Assembly: GCF_006874475.1 (NCBI RefSeq)
Contig: NZ_VIRM01000073.1
Coordinates: 1-35,023 of the forward strand
DNA length: 35,023 bases
Direction of reading: 5' to 3'
Source of the DNA: Microbispora hainanensis
GTDB lineage: Bacteria > Actinomycetota > Actinomycetes > Streptosporangiales > Streptosporangiaceae
Shown here: in pieces, positions 14,379-22,642 of the stretch
Position numbering within the stretch: the first letter of the stretch is position 1
Layout of the letters: each line of letters starts with the position of its first letter
Translations under genes and position numbers: made by a program
Notes under the pieces: generated by a model
Told to the model about the DNA's origin: nothing
The model's input: only the letters and a program-made list of their open reading frames with translations
Databases searched by the model: none

Positions 14379-16547
14379 TCACGCGCGCCGGCGGGCGGCC
14401 CTCTCGACGATCGCCGCCCCGGTCTCGGACTCCAGCGCCGGGGTGTAGCCGGCGGCGCGCAACCGGGCCAGGGTCTCCTCCTCGCCCCGCGCGCTGATCA
14501 GCACCGTCGGGGCGATCTTGCGCAGGCCCAGCGTACGCAGCGCCGCGGAGCGGGAGAGCTCCTCGACGAGCGCTTCGTCGTCGGAACGCAGGCAGCACCC
14601 GGAGCGCACCACCCGGACACGCCCGTGCGTACGGGCGGTGTCCTTGATCAGATATTCCAGCGGTTGCGGCAGGGGCGCCTCGGCCACCTCGGTGAGCCGC
14701 GCGAGCAGGGCGTCGGCCTCGTGCCCGCGGTCGAAGGCCCGGCGTACGGTCGAACCGGAGAAGCGCCAGACCACGGCGTGCCCCTCCGACTCGCGGTCGG
14801 CGACGTCGTCGAGCAGGTCGGCGAGCTCCGGGCCGGGCATCCCGCGCACCACGGCCGTCAGATCGGCCTGGAAGAAGGCGGTGCCCTGCGCGGGCGGGAG
14901 CATGGCCGTCAGGGCGGCGGTCAGCGCGGACTCCGGCGACGTCCACGCCGCACCACTGAGCAGCAGGTCGCGTACGGCACGGCCGACGCCGGTGAGGGCG
15001 CCCCCGGCGACCACGCCGAGCAGCTCGGCCTCACGCAGGACGGCGCCGACCAGGTCGTCGTCCGCCCCCGACTCCGCGAAGTGGAGCGGGCGATGCCAGG
15101 CCGCCCGTTCCGTCACGTACGGCAGGCCGTCGGCGGAGACGCCCCTGCCCGGGGGAAGCGCGGCGAGCGCGTCGAGGACGGCACTCCTGATCCCGGCCGC
15201 GTACGGATCGTCGGGCTCGATGAGGGCGACCGGCGTCCCGGCCTCCTCCGGCCAGAACGTGTAGACGGCAGGGATGGTCGCCCAGGTGGCGATGATCGGC
15301 ACCAGCCGCTCGGCGGGAGACCGCTGCAGCCAGTCGTCATATCCCGTCTTCGGCAGCAGGCTCACGACCGGATCCGGCAGCTTGCCGCGATGGCCCTTCG
15401 GCCGCTGCACCGGCTCGGCGTGCAGGCCGAGCAGTCCGGCCTGCATGGCCAGGTCGAGCCAGAGCCGGGCGACGTCCTCGGCCACACCGGCCGCCTTGGC
15501 GATCCGCCTGGTGTCGCGGACCGCCAGACCGCCGGCCTTGCGCAGGGCGGGAGGCCGGTCGGCGCACGCGGCGAGCACGCGCTCGATCTGGGACAGCGCG
15601 GCGGTGGCGGCGGCCTGCGCGGACCCGTCGGCCCCGGCGGCGTCGGGCAGGCCGTCCGGGGGCCGCGGCGGCTCCGGCGTGAACGGCACGCGCAGCTCGC
15701 CGAGGACGGCCACGGCGACCTCGATCGGCACCTCCGCCGTGTCCTCCAGCCCGGCGGGCAGGAGGAGGCCGCGCGCCGCCAGCCAGTCGGTGTTCGGGTC
15801 GCCGGAGCCTCCCGGCCGGAAGGCGTACTTCGGCGCCTGGTGATAACCGAAGCCGCGCTCCTGATAGGCGTGGGTGAGCACCCGCGATCCGCTCCCGATG
15901 ATCTCGAGCAGCCACTCCCGGGCGCTCGCGGGGGCCTGGGCGAGCAGGGCCCGCACCCGCTCCTGGTCGGTGAGCAGGTCGAGCACGTTGCGCTCCGCGC
16001 CCTCCCGCGCCCTGGCCTTCGGGAATGCCAGGGCCTCGGCGAGCGCGTGGACCTCCGGAGCGTTGAAGTGAAGCCCGATGAGCTCCGCCGCCGGGCGGCC
16101 GAGCCCCGCCGTGTCCGCGAGGTGCGCGTGGACGCCCGTGGACACGATCACCTGGTCGCCGTGCGGCGGAAGCACCAGCGCCATGTCGGCGAGCGCGTCC
16201 AGGGTGGCGGCGGCGCGATCCCGCAGGACGGGATCGTCCCCGGCCAGCAGGTCGAGCACGTCGGCGCGGGGCACGGCCCTCGTCACCGGGTCCGCGTCAT
16301 GCCAGAGGTTGAGCAGCGGCCCGTGGCGCTGCGCCGCCAGCCACGCGACGGCCGACAGGGCCTGATGCTGGGGAAGGGTGCAGAACCGGGCGAGCGCGAG
16401 CGCCGCACGCGGCTGCAGCAGCAGCCGGGCGAGGTCCTGCGGGGTCACGTCGTCGTCGGTGGTGAATCCGACCCGGGCGAGGATCAGCCTCCGGTCCTCT
16501 GGCGACTTCGTCTTCAGCCATGACGCCAGGCGCTGCCGAGTGCTCAT
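14379..16547 (-). CDS. Helicase-associated protein with XPB/Ssl2-like C-terminal domain, 722 aa
   Basis: ATG 16547 is taken; a GTG directly before it is also possible and neither has a strong ribosome-binding site. The N-terminal half is helical (RLASWLKTKSPEDRRLILAR, LARLLLQPRAALALARF). The C-terminal third matches the Helicase_C_3 (XPB/Ssl2-like DNA-binding) family: FFQADLTAVVRGMPGPELAD, YLIKDTARTHGRVRVVRSGC and LRTLGLRKIAPTVLIS. No Walker motifs are present, so it is not itself a helicase. Such proteins are widespread in actinobacteria, often as partners or relatives of XPB-like helicases. A DNA-repair link is likely but unproven. It is monocistronic between a terminator and the HxlR gene. 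Confidence 0.8.
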   Translation of the reverse strand: MSTRQRLASWLKTKSPEDRRLILARVGFTTDDDVTPQDLARLLLQPRAALALARFCTLPQHQALSAVAWLAAQRHGPLLNLWHDADPVTRAVPRADVLDLLAGDDPVLRDRAAATLDALADMALVLPPHGDQVIVSTGVHAHLADTAGLGRPAAELIGLHFNAPEVHALAEALAFPKARAREGAERNVLDLLTDQERVRALLAQAPASAREWLLEIIGSGSRVLTHAYQERGFGYHQAPKYAFRPGGSGDPNTDWLAARGLLLPAGLEDTAEVPIEVAVAVLGELRVPFTPEPPRPPDGLPDAAGADGSAQAAATAALSQIERVLAACADRPPALRKAGGLAVRDTRRIAKAAGVAEDVARLWLDLAMQAGLLGLHAEPVQRPKGHRGKLPDPVVSLLPKTGYDDWLQRSPAERLVPIIATWATIPAVYTFWPEEAGTPVALIEPDDPYAAGIRSAVLDALAALPPGRGVSADGLPYVTERAAWHRPLHFAESGADDDLVGAVLREAELLGVVAGGALTGVGRAVRDLLLSGAAWTSPESALTAALTAMLPPAQGTAFFQADLTAVVRGMPGPELADLLDDVADRESEGHAVVWRFSGSTVRRAFDRGHEADALLARLTEVAEAPLPQPLEYLIKDTARTHGRVRVVRSGCCLRSDDEALVEELSRSAALRTLGLRKIAPTVLISARGEEETLARLRAAGYTPALESETGAAIVERAARRRA

Positions 16548-16616
16548 CACCGCAGCGTATTACGCCGCGTCCGGCGGCCCGACCGCTCGCGGCGGTTCCA
16601 TGTGAGTGGCCGGCGG

Positions 16617-16949
16617 TTATCCGCGCCCGTGTTCCAGCGCCCAGGCGCAGATGGCGCCCAGCGGTTCGCGCAGCGTACGTCCCAGATCGGTCAGCGCATA
16701 CTCCACGTGCTGCGGCGCCGTGTCCTTGATGACCCGCCGTTCGACCATGCCGTCCTTCTCCAGGCCCCGCAGCGTCTCGGTCAGCACCTTCTGCGTGATG
16801 CCGGGCAGCCGCCGGCGCAGCCGGCTGTGCCTCTGGGGACCGGCCAGCAGGGCGTAGATCACCAGCACCCGCCACTTCGCCGCGAACCGCTCAAGGGCCT
16901 GCCGCGTCGCGCAGCTCTCCTCCAGCGTGTCGGGAATCACGGGATCCAC
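16617..16949 (-). CDS. HxlR-family transcriptional regulator, 110 aa
   Basis: GTG 16949 is chosen over an upstream TTG because GGAGGA lies about 7 bases before it. The protein is a single HxlR winged helix: CATRQALERFAAKWRVLVIY, then LRRRLPGITQKVLTETLRGL and the wing VEYALTDLGRTLREPL. C13 occupies the position of the redox-active cysteine found in several HxlR proteins, so thiol or electrophile sensing is possible. It is divergent from the hydrolase pair at 17034-18175, which it probably controls. Confidence 0.88.
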   Translation of the reverse strand: MDPVIPDTLEESCATRQALERFAAKWRVLVIYALLAGPQRHSRLRRRLPGITQKVLTETLRGLEKDGMVERRVIKDTAPQHVEYALTDLGRTLREPLGAICAWALEHGRG

Positions 16950-16978
16950 GCGGCCCTCCTCCGTACGCTCGATCGATG

Positions 16979-16994
16979 GGCACCGCAAGGTGCC
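16979..16994. promoter_or_regulatory. Palindrome GGCACCGCAAGGTGCC, probable HxlR operator
   Basis: Two 6-base arms separated by GCAA in the divergent intergenic space. An overlapping AAGGTGCCTT resembles the short palindromes bound by HxlR regulators. It lies 30 bases before the HxlR start and 40 before the start on the other side. Confidence 0.5.
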
Positions 16995-17033
16995 TTCTGG
17001 CCCGAAGAATCCGGCACGCCTAGCTTCTCAAGC

Positions 17034-17300
17034 ATGAGCGATCTCGTCATCCACACGTACTCGGCGGCGGAGCCGGGCCTGTTCGCCAGCAGCTACCTGC
17101 TGGAGACGGCCGACGGGGTGGTCCTCGTCGAGGGCAACCTGCTCGTCTCCGACGCCCGGGGCGGCAAACGGGTGGCGTTCACCGGCGACCTGGCGTTCGG
17201 CGGAACCCACCCCTACACCGCGGACGGGCACTCCACGGCCTGGCCGCACGTCCTTGATCGCGTCACCCTGGCCGCCGTGGCGGGGGAGGCCGGGCGATGA
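17034..17300 (+). pseudogene. MBL-fold hydrolase with internal deletion, 88 aa remnant
   Basis: The frame opens MSDLVIHTYSAAEPGLFASS and YLLETADGVVLVEGNLLVSD, which is the first two strands of a metallo-beta-lactamase-fold hydrolase. It then jumps at about residue 43 to GKRVAFTGDLAFGGTHPYTA and DGHSTAWPHVLDR, which belongs near the C-terminus of the same family. The middle, with the HxHxDH metal site and about 120 or more residues, is absent. The junction keeps the frame, so a short protein would still be made, but it should be catalytically dead. Its TGA overlaps the ATG of the next hydrolase, so translation may still couple the two genes. ATG 17034 has no strong ribosome-binding site. Confidence 0.75.
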
Positions 17301-18175
17301 CGACCACGGTGCGAACCTATCGGGTCGCCTTCTCGGCCGCCGGTGTCGAGCTCGTCGGAGAGCTCAGGGTGCCCGAACGGCTCGAACCCTCGCCCGCCGT
17401 CGCCCTCACCGGGCCCTTCACCGGAGTGAAGGAGCAGGTCACGGGCCTGTACGCGGAGCGCCTGGCCCAAGCGGGTCTGGTCACCCTGGCCTTCGACCAT
17501 CGGGGGTTCGGCGAGAGCGGAGGCCGCCGAGGGCACGAGGACAGCGCGGGCAAGCTCACCGACCTGCGCGCCGCGGTGAGCCTGCTCGCCCGCCGGGCAG
17601 AGGTCGACCCGGGCCGGATCGGCCTCGTCGGGGTGTGCCTGGGCGGCGGGTACGCGGTGCGGGCGGCCGCCGCCGACCCACGGGTGAAGGCGGTCGCCGG
17701 AATCGCCGGCGCCTACAACAGCCCGGTCTGGCTCGCGGAGCAGATGGGCGACGACGCCTACCGCACCGCGCTCGCGCGTTTCCTCGACCGCTACGACGAA
17801 TATCTGCCCGCGGTGGCGCCCGGCGGCGGTGAGGCCGCGATGCCCGGTGACGAGCCGTACGCCTACTACGGCACCTCCCGTTCCGCCTCTCCGCACTGGG
17901 ACAACCGGGTGACCTGGGGGTCGCTCCATTCACTGATGACCTTCGACGCGCTCGGCGCGGCCCCGCTGCTCGCCGCCACGCCGCTGCTCGTCGTCCACGG
18001 GCGGGTCGACGCGTACTGCGCGCCCGAGCTCGCGGAGACGCTCCTCCAGCGCAGCCCGGGAAAGAAGGAGATGCTCTGGCTCGACTGCCGCGAGCACATC
18101 GACCTGTACGACGTGGAGCCGCATGTCACGCGCGCCGCCGAGGCGACGGCGGACTTCCTTCATCGGCACCTGTGA
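17297..18175 (+). CDS. Alpha/beta hydrolase with cysteine nucleophile (DLH-like), 292 aa
   Basis: ATG 17297 overlaps the previous stop. The protein has the alpha/beta-hydrolase core: LTGPFTGVKEQVTGLYAERL, AFDHRGFGESGG and the nucleophile elbow GVCLGGGYA with C114 where most hydrolases carry serine. D238 (HGRVDAYCAPE) and H267 (CREHIDLYD) complete a dienelactone-hydrolase-type triad. DLH-like enzymes of this form occur next to redox or xenobiotic regulators. Here the gene follows an inactivated MBL gene behind a HxlR regulator, suggesting a small detoxification unit, which is inference. The substrate is unknown. Confidence 0.85.
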   Translation: MTTTVRTYRVAFSAAGVELVGELRVPERLEPSPAVALTGPFTGVKEQVTGLYAERLAQAGLVTLAFDHRGFGESGGRRGHEDSAGKLTDLRAAVSLLARRAEVDPGRIGLVGVCLGGGYAVRAAAADPRVKAVAGIAGAYNSPVWLAEQMGDDAYRTALARFLDRYDEYLPAVAPGGGEAAMPGDEPYAYYGTSRSASPHWDNRVTWGSLHSLMTFDALGAAPLLAATPLLVVHGRVDAYCAPELAETLLQRSPGKKEMLWLDCREHIDLYDVEPHVTRAAEATADFLHRHL

Positions 18176-18191
18176 CAGCAAGACCCCCGCG

Positions 18192-18296
18192 GTCAGGCAC
18201 CCGGTCGCTCCCGGTCGCTGTCGGCGACCAAGTCAGGCACCCGGGTCGCTCCCGGCCGCCGCGTCAGGCTCCCGGGTCGCTCTCGGCGACCACCTC
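18192..18296. repeat. Three imperfect tandem copies of the 3' end of the PSP1 gene
   Basis: GTCAGGC(A/T)CCCGG begins at 18192, 18232 and 18263, giving units of 40, 31 and about 34 bases. The rightmost unit contains the real stop and last codons (ending SDPGA) of the PSP1 gene at 18264. The second unit has the same codons followed by its own TGA; the first is off by one base. The extra copies are downstream and look like tandem duplications of the gene end. Confidence 0.7.
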
Positions 18297-19121
18297 GGCG
18301 TCGCCGTACATCGCGTCATGCTGCTTGCGGGGGGCGCAGACGCTGGCCTTGGAGCAGGCGCAGCGGCGGCCGCCCTCGTTGAGGCGGACGATGACGGAGT
18401 CGGACGGCACGTTGTGCCCCACCACGGTGCCCGGGCCCTGCGGGGTGTCCACCGCGAGGCCGGTGCGCGGCGCCGACGCGCGGAACTCCTGATAGAGCGG
18501 GTGCTCGTACTTCAGGCAGCACATCAGCCGCCCGCAGGCGCCCGCGATCCTGAGCGGGTTGACGGGGAGGTCCTGGTCCTTGGCCATCCGCACCGAGACC
18601 GGCTCGAAGTCCTTGAGGAACGTCGCGCAGCACAGGTCGCGCCCACAGGGGCCGATGCCGCCCTGGAGCCTGGCCTCGTCACGCGGGCCGATCTGGCGCA
18701 GCTCCACCCGGGCCCGCAGGTTGCGGGCCAGGTCGCGCACGAGCGCCCGGAAGTCGACCCGGTGGGGCGCGGAGAAATACACGGTGTAGACGTTGTCGGC
18801 GTCCAGGTAGTCGACGCCGACCACCTTCATCGGCAGCTCGTGCCGTTTGATGAGGCGCTTGGACACGCTGCGGGCCTCCGCCCTGCGGCGGCGGTTGGTC
18901 TCGTCGCGGGTCAGGTGCTCCTCGGCCGCGATGCCCTGGCAGACGGGCAGGCCCTCGACGTCCTCACTCACGTATTGCGGCGCCCACACGCACTCGGCGA
19001 CCTCGGGCCCGGAGTCGGTCGGCACGAGGACCTTGTCGCCGACCTTGGGCGAGTGGCCGCCCGGATCGAGGTAGTAGAGCCGTCCGTAACGGGTGAAGCT
19101 CACGGCCATCATCATGCCCAA
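18264..19121 (-). CDS. PSP1-domain RicT/YaaT-like protein, 285 aa
   Basis: The start is taken as TTG 19121, 8 bases after GAGGAGG at 19130-19136; ATG 19115 two codons in is the alternative. The protein begins LGMMMAVSFTRYGRLYYLDP. The PSP1 core follows: VGVDYLDADNVYTVYFSAPH, VDFRALVRDLARNLRARVEL, and two cysteine clusters, GGIGPCGRDLCCATFL and GACGRLMCCLKYEHPL. In Bacillus the homologue RicT works with RicA and RicF in an iron-sulfur complex affecting RNA processing. Here only the RicT-like member is seen, next to holB and tmk as in Firmicutes. The molecular role in actinomycetes is not settled. Confidence 0.88.
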   Translation of the reverse strand: MGMMMAVSFTRYGRLYYLDPGGHSPKVGDKVLVPTDSGPEVAECVWAPQYVSEDVEGLPVCQGIAAEEHLTRDETNRRRRAEARSVSKRLIKRHELPMKVVGVDYLDADNVYTVYFSAPHRVDFRALVRDLARNLRARVELRQIGPRDEARLQGGIGPCGRDLCCATFLKDFEPVSVRMAKDQDLPVNPLRIAGACGRLMCCLKYEHPLYQEFRASAPRTGLAVDTPQGPGTVVGHNVPSDSVIVRLNEGGRRCACSKASVCAPRKQHDAMYGDAEVVAESDPGA

Positions 19122-19199
19122 GCGCCGGCCCTCCTCGATCCGTACGGCTAACGCGTCCGAACCCACCATACGTGCCGTACGGCACCGGCAATCATCGCC

Positions 19200-19208
19200 T
19201 GTGGACAA
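19200..19208 (-). promoter_or_regulatory. DnaA-box-like TTGTCCACA
   Basis: On the minus strand 19208-19200 reads TTGTCCACA, the preferred DnaA box of Streptomyces. It lies in the 123-base gap between holB and the PSP1 gene. Confidence 0.45.
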
Positions 19209-19244
19209 CCTCGGCGGACCGGGAGCCCCCGGTCGCCCGTGTCC

Positions 19245-20417
19245 CTACGCGGGCGAGCGGAGCGCGAGGGTCATGGCCTCGACCGCGATCTGCGGGTTCA
19301 CGTTGGCCGCCAGCCGCTCCCGGCACTTCATGATCGCGTCCGTACGGCGGAGCGTCTGCTCGGGGGTGGACGCCCGCGCGACGGCCTCCACCTCGTGCCT
19401 GCGGTCCTCGTTGGCCAGCTCGACGGCGGCCCCGAACTGCACGGCCAGCACGTCGCGGTAGAACGCCACGAGTTCGAGCAGCGCGAGATCGAGGGAGTCG
19501 CGCTTGATGCGGGTCGCCCGCGACTTCTGCATGGTCTCGAGCTCCTTGAGCGCGCCCGCGCCGCCCCGCACGAGGCCCTTGTTGAGCCCCTTGCCGGAGG
19601 AGCCCTCGCCGTAGACCTTGCGCAGCTCGGCCGTCTCGACCTCGTTCAACGCGGTCGTGGCCGCGTCCGCGTCCTCGGTGGAGGTCTTCACCAGCCGCTC
19701 GGCGGCGGTGATGCACTCCGCCACGCCGCTCAGCGACCGGGGGATCGACAGCACGTCGTCGCGACGGCGCCGCACCTCCTCGTCCAGCGCGAGCCGCCGT
19801 GCCCGGCCGATGTCCCCCTGGGCCGCCCGCGCGGCGTCGAGCGCCACGTCGTGGGGCACCCCGTCGCGGGTCACCAGCACGTTCGCGACCGCCCCCGTGG
19901 AGGGCGTGCCCAGCGTCACGATCCTGCAGCGCGAGCGGATCGTGATGATCATGTCGTCCGGGGAGGGCGCGCACAGCAGCCACACGGTCCGCGGCGGCGG
20001 CTCCTCGATGGCCTTGAGCAGCGCGTTGGCCGCCGCCTCCGTCACCCGGTCGGCGTCATCGAACAGCACGACCCGCCAGCGGCCGAGCGTGGGCGCGCCC
20101 GCCGCCTTGAGCACGAGTTCGCGCGTCTGCCGGACGCTGTACGACAGGCCCTCGGGCCGGACGAACGTGACGTCCGGATGCGAGCCGACCTCGACCTGAT
20201 GGCAGTCGTCACAGTGGCCGCACCCCTGGTCGGGGCAGAGCAGGGAGGCCGCGAACGCCGTGGCGGCCGCCGATCGCAGGGCCGGCCCGGTGAACAGCCA
20301 GGCGTGCGTCATGCCCGCGCCGCGGCCTCCCGCGATGACCTCCGCGGCGGCCGACGCGGCCCGCCGCATCACGTCGATCGCCCGGTTCTGCCCGATCAGG
20401 TCCCCGAAAACGGTCAT
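19245..20417 (-). CDS. holB: DNA polymerase III subunit delta-prime
   Basis: The 390-residue protein begins MTVFGDLIGQNRAIDVMRRA, the clamp-loader pattern. The zinc module has C61, C66, C69 and C72 (CPDQGCGHCDDC). The P-loop is degenerate (FTGPALRSAAATAFA, without GK[ST]), as expected for the non-hydrolysing delta-prime subunit. Sensor-type LFDDADRVTEAAANALLKAI and EEPPPRTVWLLCA follow. It helps load the sliding clamp with DnaX and delta at the fork. It starts 6 bases after the tmk stop, so the two are one operon. Confidence 0.95.
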   Translation of the reverse strand: MTVFGDLIGQNRAIDVMRRAASAAAEVIAGGRGAGMTHAWLFTGPALRSAAATAFAASLLCPDQGCGHCDDCHQVEVGSHPDVTFVRPEGLSYSVRQTRELVLKAAGAPTLGRWRVVLFDDADRVTEAAANALLKAIEEPPPRTVWLLCAPSPDDMIITIRSRCRIVTLGTPSTGAVANVLVTRDGVPHDVALDAARAAQGDIGRARRLALDEEVRRRRDDVLSIPRSLSGVAECITAAERLVKTSTEDADAATTALNEVETAELRKVYGEGSSGKGLNKGLVRGGAGALKELETMQKSRATRIKRDSLDLALLELVAFYRDVLAVQFGAAVELANEDRRHEVEAVARASTPEQTLRRTDAIMKCRERLAANVNPQIAVEAMTLALRSPA

Positions 20418-20423
20418 GCGCGG

Positions 20424-22487
20424 CTACCCGAAGTCGCGGATGGCGGGCATCGTGCCGGTGGCCTCCTCGGCCTCCTGCGGCACCGGGTCGGGCAGGATCT
20501 CCCGCACCCGGTCCTGGATCAGGCGCGTCACCTCCCGCTGGTCCAGCGTGCCGTCCACCACGAGGTAGCGGTCGGGGTCGGCCGCCGCCAGCGCCCGGAA
20601 CTCGCGCCGCACCCGCTCGTGGAACTCCAGCGGCTCGGCCTCGATGCGGTCGGCGGGCGAGGCCATACGCCGCAGCCCGACCGCGGGCGGCACGTCGATG
20701 AGCACGGTCAGGTCGGGGACGAGGCCGCCCGTCGCCCACCTGTTGATCCTCGCGACGTCCTCCTGGTCGAGCGACCGCCCGGCGCCCTGGTAGGCCAGCG
20801 ACGAGTCCACGTACCGGTCGGAGATCACCGTCGAGCCGCGCCGCAGGGCGGGCCTGATGACCTTCTCGACGTGCTCGGCCCGGTCGGCGGCGTACAGCAT
20901 CGCCTCGGCCCGCGGAGACAGGCCCTGGTGGGCGGCGTCGAGCAGGATCGCCCGCAACCGCATGCCGACCTTGGTCGAGCCCGGCTCGCGGGTCTGCACG
21001 ACGTCGAAGCCCTGGTCGCGCAGCCAGATCGCCAGCAGCCGCGACTGGGTGGTCTTGCCCGAGCCCTCGCCGCCTTCGAAGGCGATGAACAGACCGCGCT
21101 CGGGCTCCGCCTCCTCCGGCTCGAACCGCCGCCCGCGCAGGGCGGTCAGCAGGTCGGCCGTGATGGGGACGCCCGGCCGGTCGTCCATGTGGCGCAGCGC
21201 GACCACCCCGACGGCGACCGCCAGCAGCGCGCCCAGGAGCAGCACGAGGTTGGTGCCGTCGAAGCGGTAGCTGATCCCGGCGATCCCGAGAGCGTGCGTG
21301 CCGAACAGCGCGGCCAGCGTCGAGGCCACCGCCACGACCAGCAGCAGCACCACCCGGGCCAGCGACTGCAGGAAGGAGAACGTGCGGCCGCGCAGCCCGT
21401 CCTCCACCTCCAGGCCGATCACGGTGTAGCCGATGATCCAGGCGATGCCGGCGCAGGCGCCCAGCACCACGGTCAGCACGACCACGATGACCAGGTTCTG
21501 GATCAGCGCGATGGCGGCCAGCGTCAGCCCCGCGAGCACGATCGACAGCCCGAACAGCCGCCGCCTCGACAGGCCCTTCAGCAGCCGCAGGCCGAAGAAC
21601 ATGCCGAACGCCATGCCGAGGAAGACGGCGCAGAACACCGCGCCGTAGCCCGCGTCACCGCCGCCCAGGGCCTGCACGTACGCCTTGGCGACGCCGATGA
21701 CGGCGCCCCCGGCGGCGAACGCCCCGAGCATGCCGATGATCAGGCCGCGCACGACCCGGTCGCCGCCGACGAACCGCCAGCCCTCGGTGATCTGCCGCAG
21801 CACGGAGGGCGTGGACACGTGCCTGGTGTGGTTCTTCGGGATGGCCCGCAGGGTGAAGACCATCACGGCGGAGGCGAGGTAGGCCAGCGCGTTGGCGTAC
21901 AGCGCCACGCTGGTGGCCGCGACGTCGAACGAGGGCGCGGCGGCCGAGATCGTCGTGACCACGGCCGACACGATCGCGAACAGCGCCGCCGCCACGGGAG
22001 CGGTGCCGTACGTCACCAGGAGGTTGAGCTGGTTGGCCTCCTCCAGCCGCTCCTTGGGCACGAGGTTGGGCACCGTGGCGTCCTTGGCGGGCACCCAGAA
22101 GAGGTTCACGCACTCGACCAGGAACGTCGCGACGATCACCCACTGGTAGTTGCCGACCAGAGGGATCGACAGCACCACCGCGAACCTGGCGAGGTCGGCC
22201 ACGACCATCGTCAGCCTGCGGTCGAACCGGTCGGCCACCGCTCCCGCGAGCGGGCCGAGCAGGATCGCGGGCAGCATCTTGGCGACGAAGACGCCGCCGA
22301 TGGCGAGGCTCTGCGCCTGGAAACCGGACCCTGCGGTCAGGTTTCCGGCGAGAGCGGTCAGCGCGATGATGTTGAGCCAGTCACCGAGGCTGCACGTCGC
22401 CATCGCCGTCCACAGCCTGCGGAACGGCGCGTTCGCCAGCACGTGCGGCTGCTTGCGTCGCGCGGCGGCCCGGCCAGGGGTGCTCAT
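20424..22487 (-). CDS. tmk: Bifunctional MFS transporter / dTMP kinase fusion, 687 aa
   Basis: ATG 22487 is used; an upstream start at 22541 adds a non-conserved leader. Residues 1 to about 450 are a major-facilitator domain with about 12 hydrophobic segments (FRRLWTAMATCSLGDWLNII opens it; LLGALLAVAVGVVALRHM closes it). Residues about 465-670 are thymidylate kinase: P-loop FEGGEGSGKTTQSRL with K478, TREPGSTKVGMRLR, SDRYVDSSLAYQGAGR and LTVLIDVPPAVGLRR. dTMP kinase makes dTDP for DNA synthesis. This fusion is known in several actinomycete families; the transported substrate, and why it is joined to a nucleotide kinase, are not known. It is upstream of holB in the same operon. Confidence 0.93.
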   Translation of the reverse strand: MSTPGRAAARRKQPHVLANAPFRRLWTAMATCSLGDWLNIIALTALAGNLTAGSGFQAQSLAIGGVFVAKMLPAILLGPLAGAVADRFDRRLTMVVADLARFAVVLSIPLVGNYQWVIVATFLVECVNLFWVPAKDATVPNLVPKERLEEANQLNLLVTYGTAPVAAALFAIVSAVVTTISAAAPSFDVAATSVALYANALAYLASAVMVFTLRAIPKNHTRHVSTPSVLRQITEGWRFVGGDRVVRGLIIGMLGAFAAGGAVIGVAKAYVQALGGGDAGYGAVFCAVFLGMAFGMFFGLRLLKGLSRRRLFGLSIVLAGLTLAAIALIQNLVIVVVLTVVLGACAGIAWIIGYTVIGLEVEDGLRGRTFSFLQSLARVVLLLVVAVASTLAALFGTHALGIAGISYRFDGTNLVLLLGALLAVAVGVVALRHMDDRPGVPITADLLTALRGRRFEPEEAEPERGLFIAFEGGEGSGKTTQSRLLAIWLRDQGFDVVQTREPGSTKVGMRLRAILLDAAHQGLSPRAEAMLYAADRAEHVEKVIRPALRRGSTVISDRYVDSSLAYQGAGRSLDQEDVARINRWATGGLVPDLTVLIDVPPAVGLRRMASPADRIEAEPLEFHERVRREFRALAAADPDRYLVVDGTLDQREVTRLIQDRVREILPDPVPQEAEEATGTMPAIRDFG

Positions 22488-22642
22488 GATGTCAGCGTAT
22501 CCAGGTGCTCGCTGGGCTTGGGAGGCGGACGAACGGGCCACTGGGGCCTGCCCGTCGCCTGAGGGTATTACGTCCGCCTCGTCCTCGCTGTCGAGATGGC
22601 GCCAATGCTCTACGCGGTTCCACTTTCGATGCCCCGGCGCGG

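Noticed and set aside
14379..16547. Annotation as an active DNA helicase
   Set aside because: No Walker A or DEAD-type motifs are visible; only the XPB/Ssl2-like associated domain is recognised.
19239..22562. A very long open frame on the plus strand across holB and tmk
   Set aside because: It is antisense to two recognisable genes and its protein is Arg/His/Gly/Gln-rich with no domain; such shadows are usual in GC-rich coding DNA.
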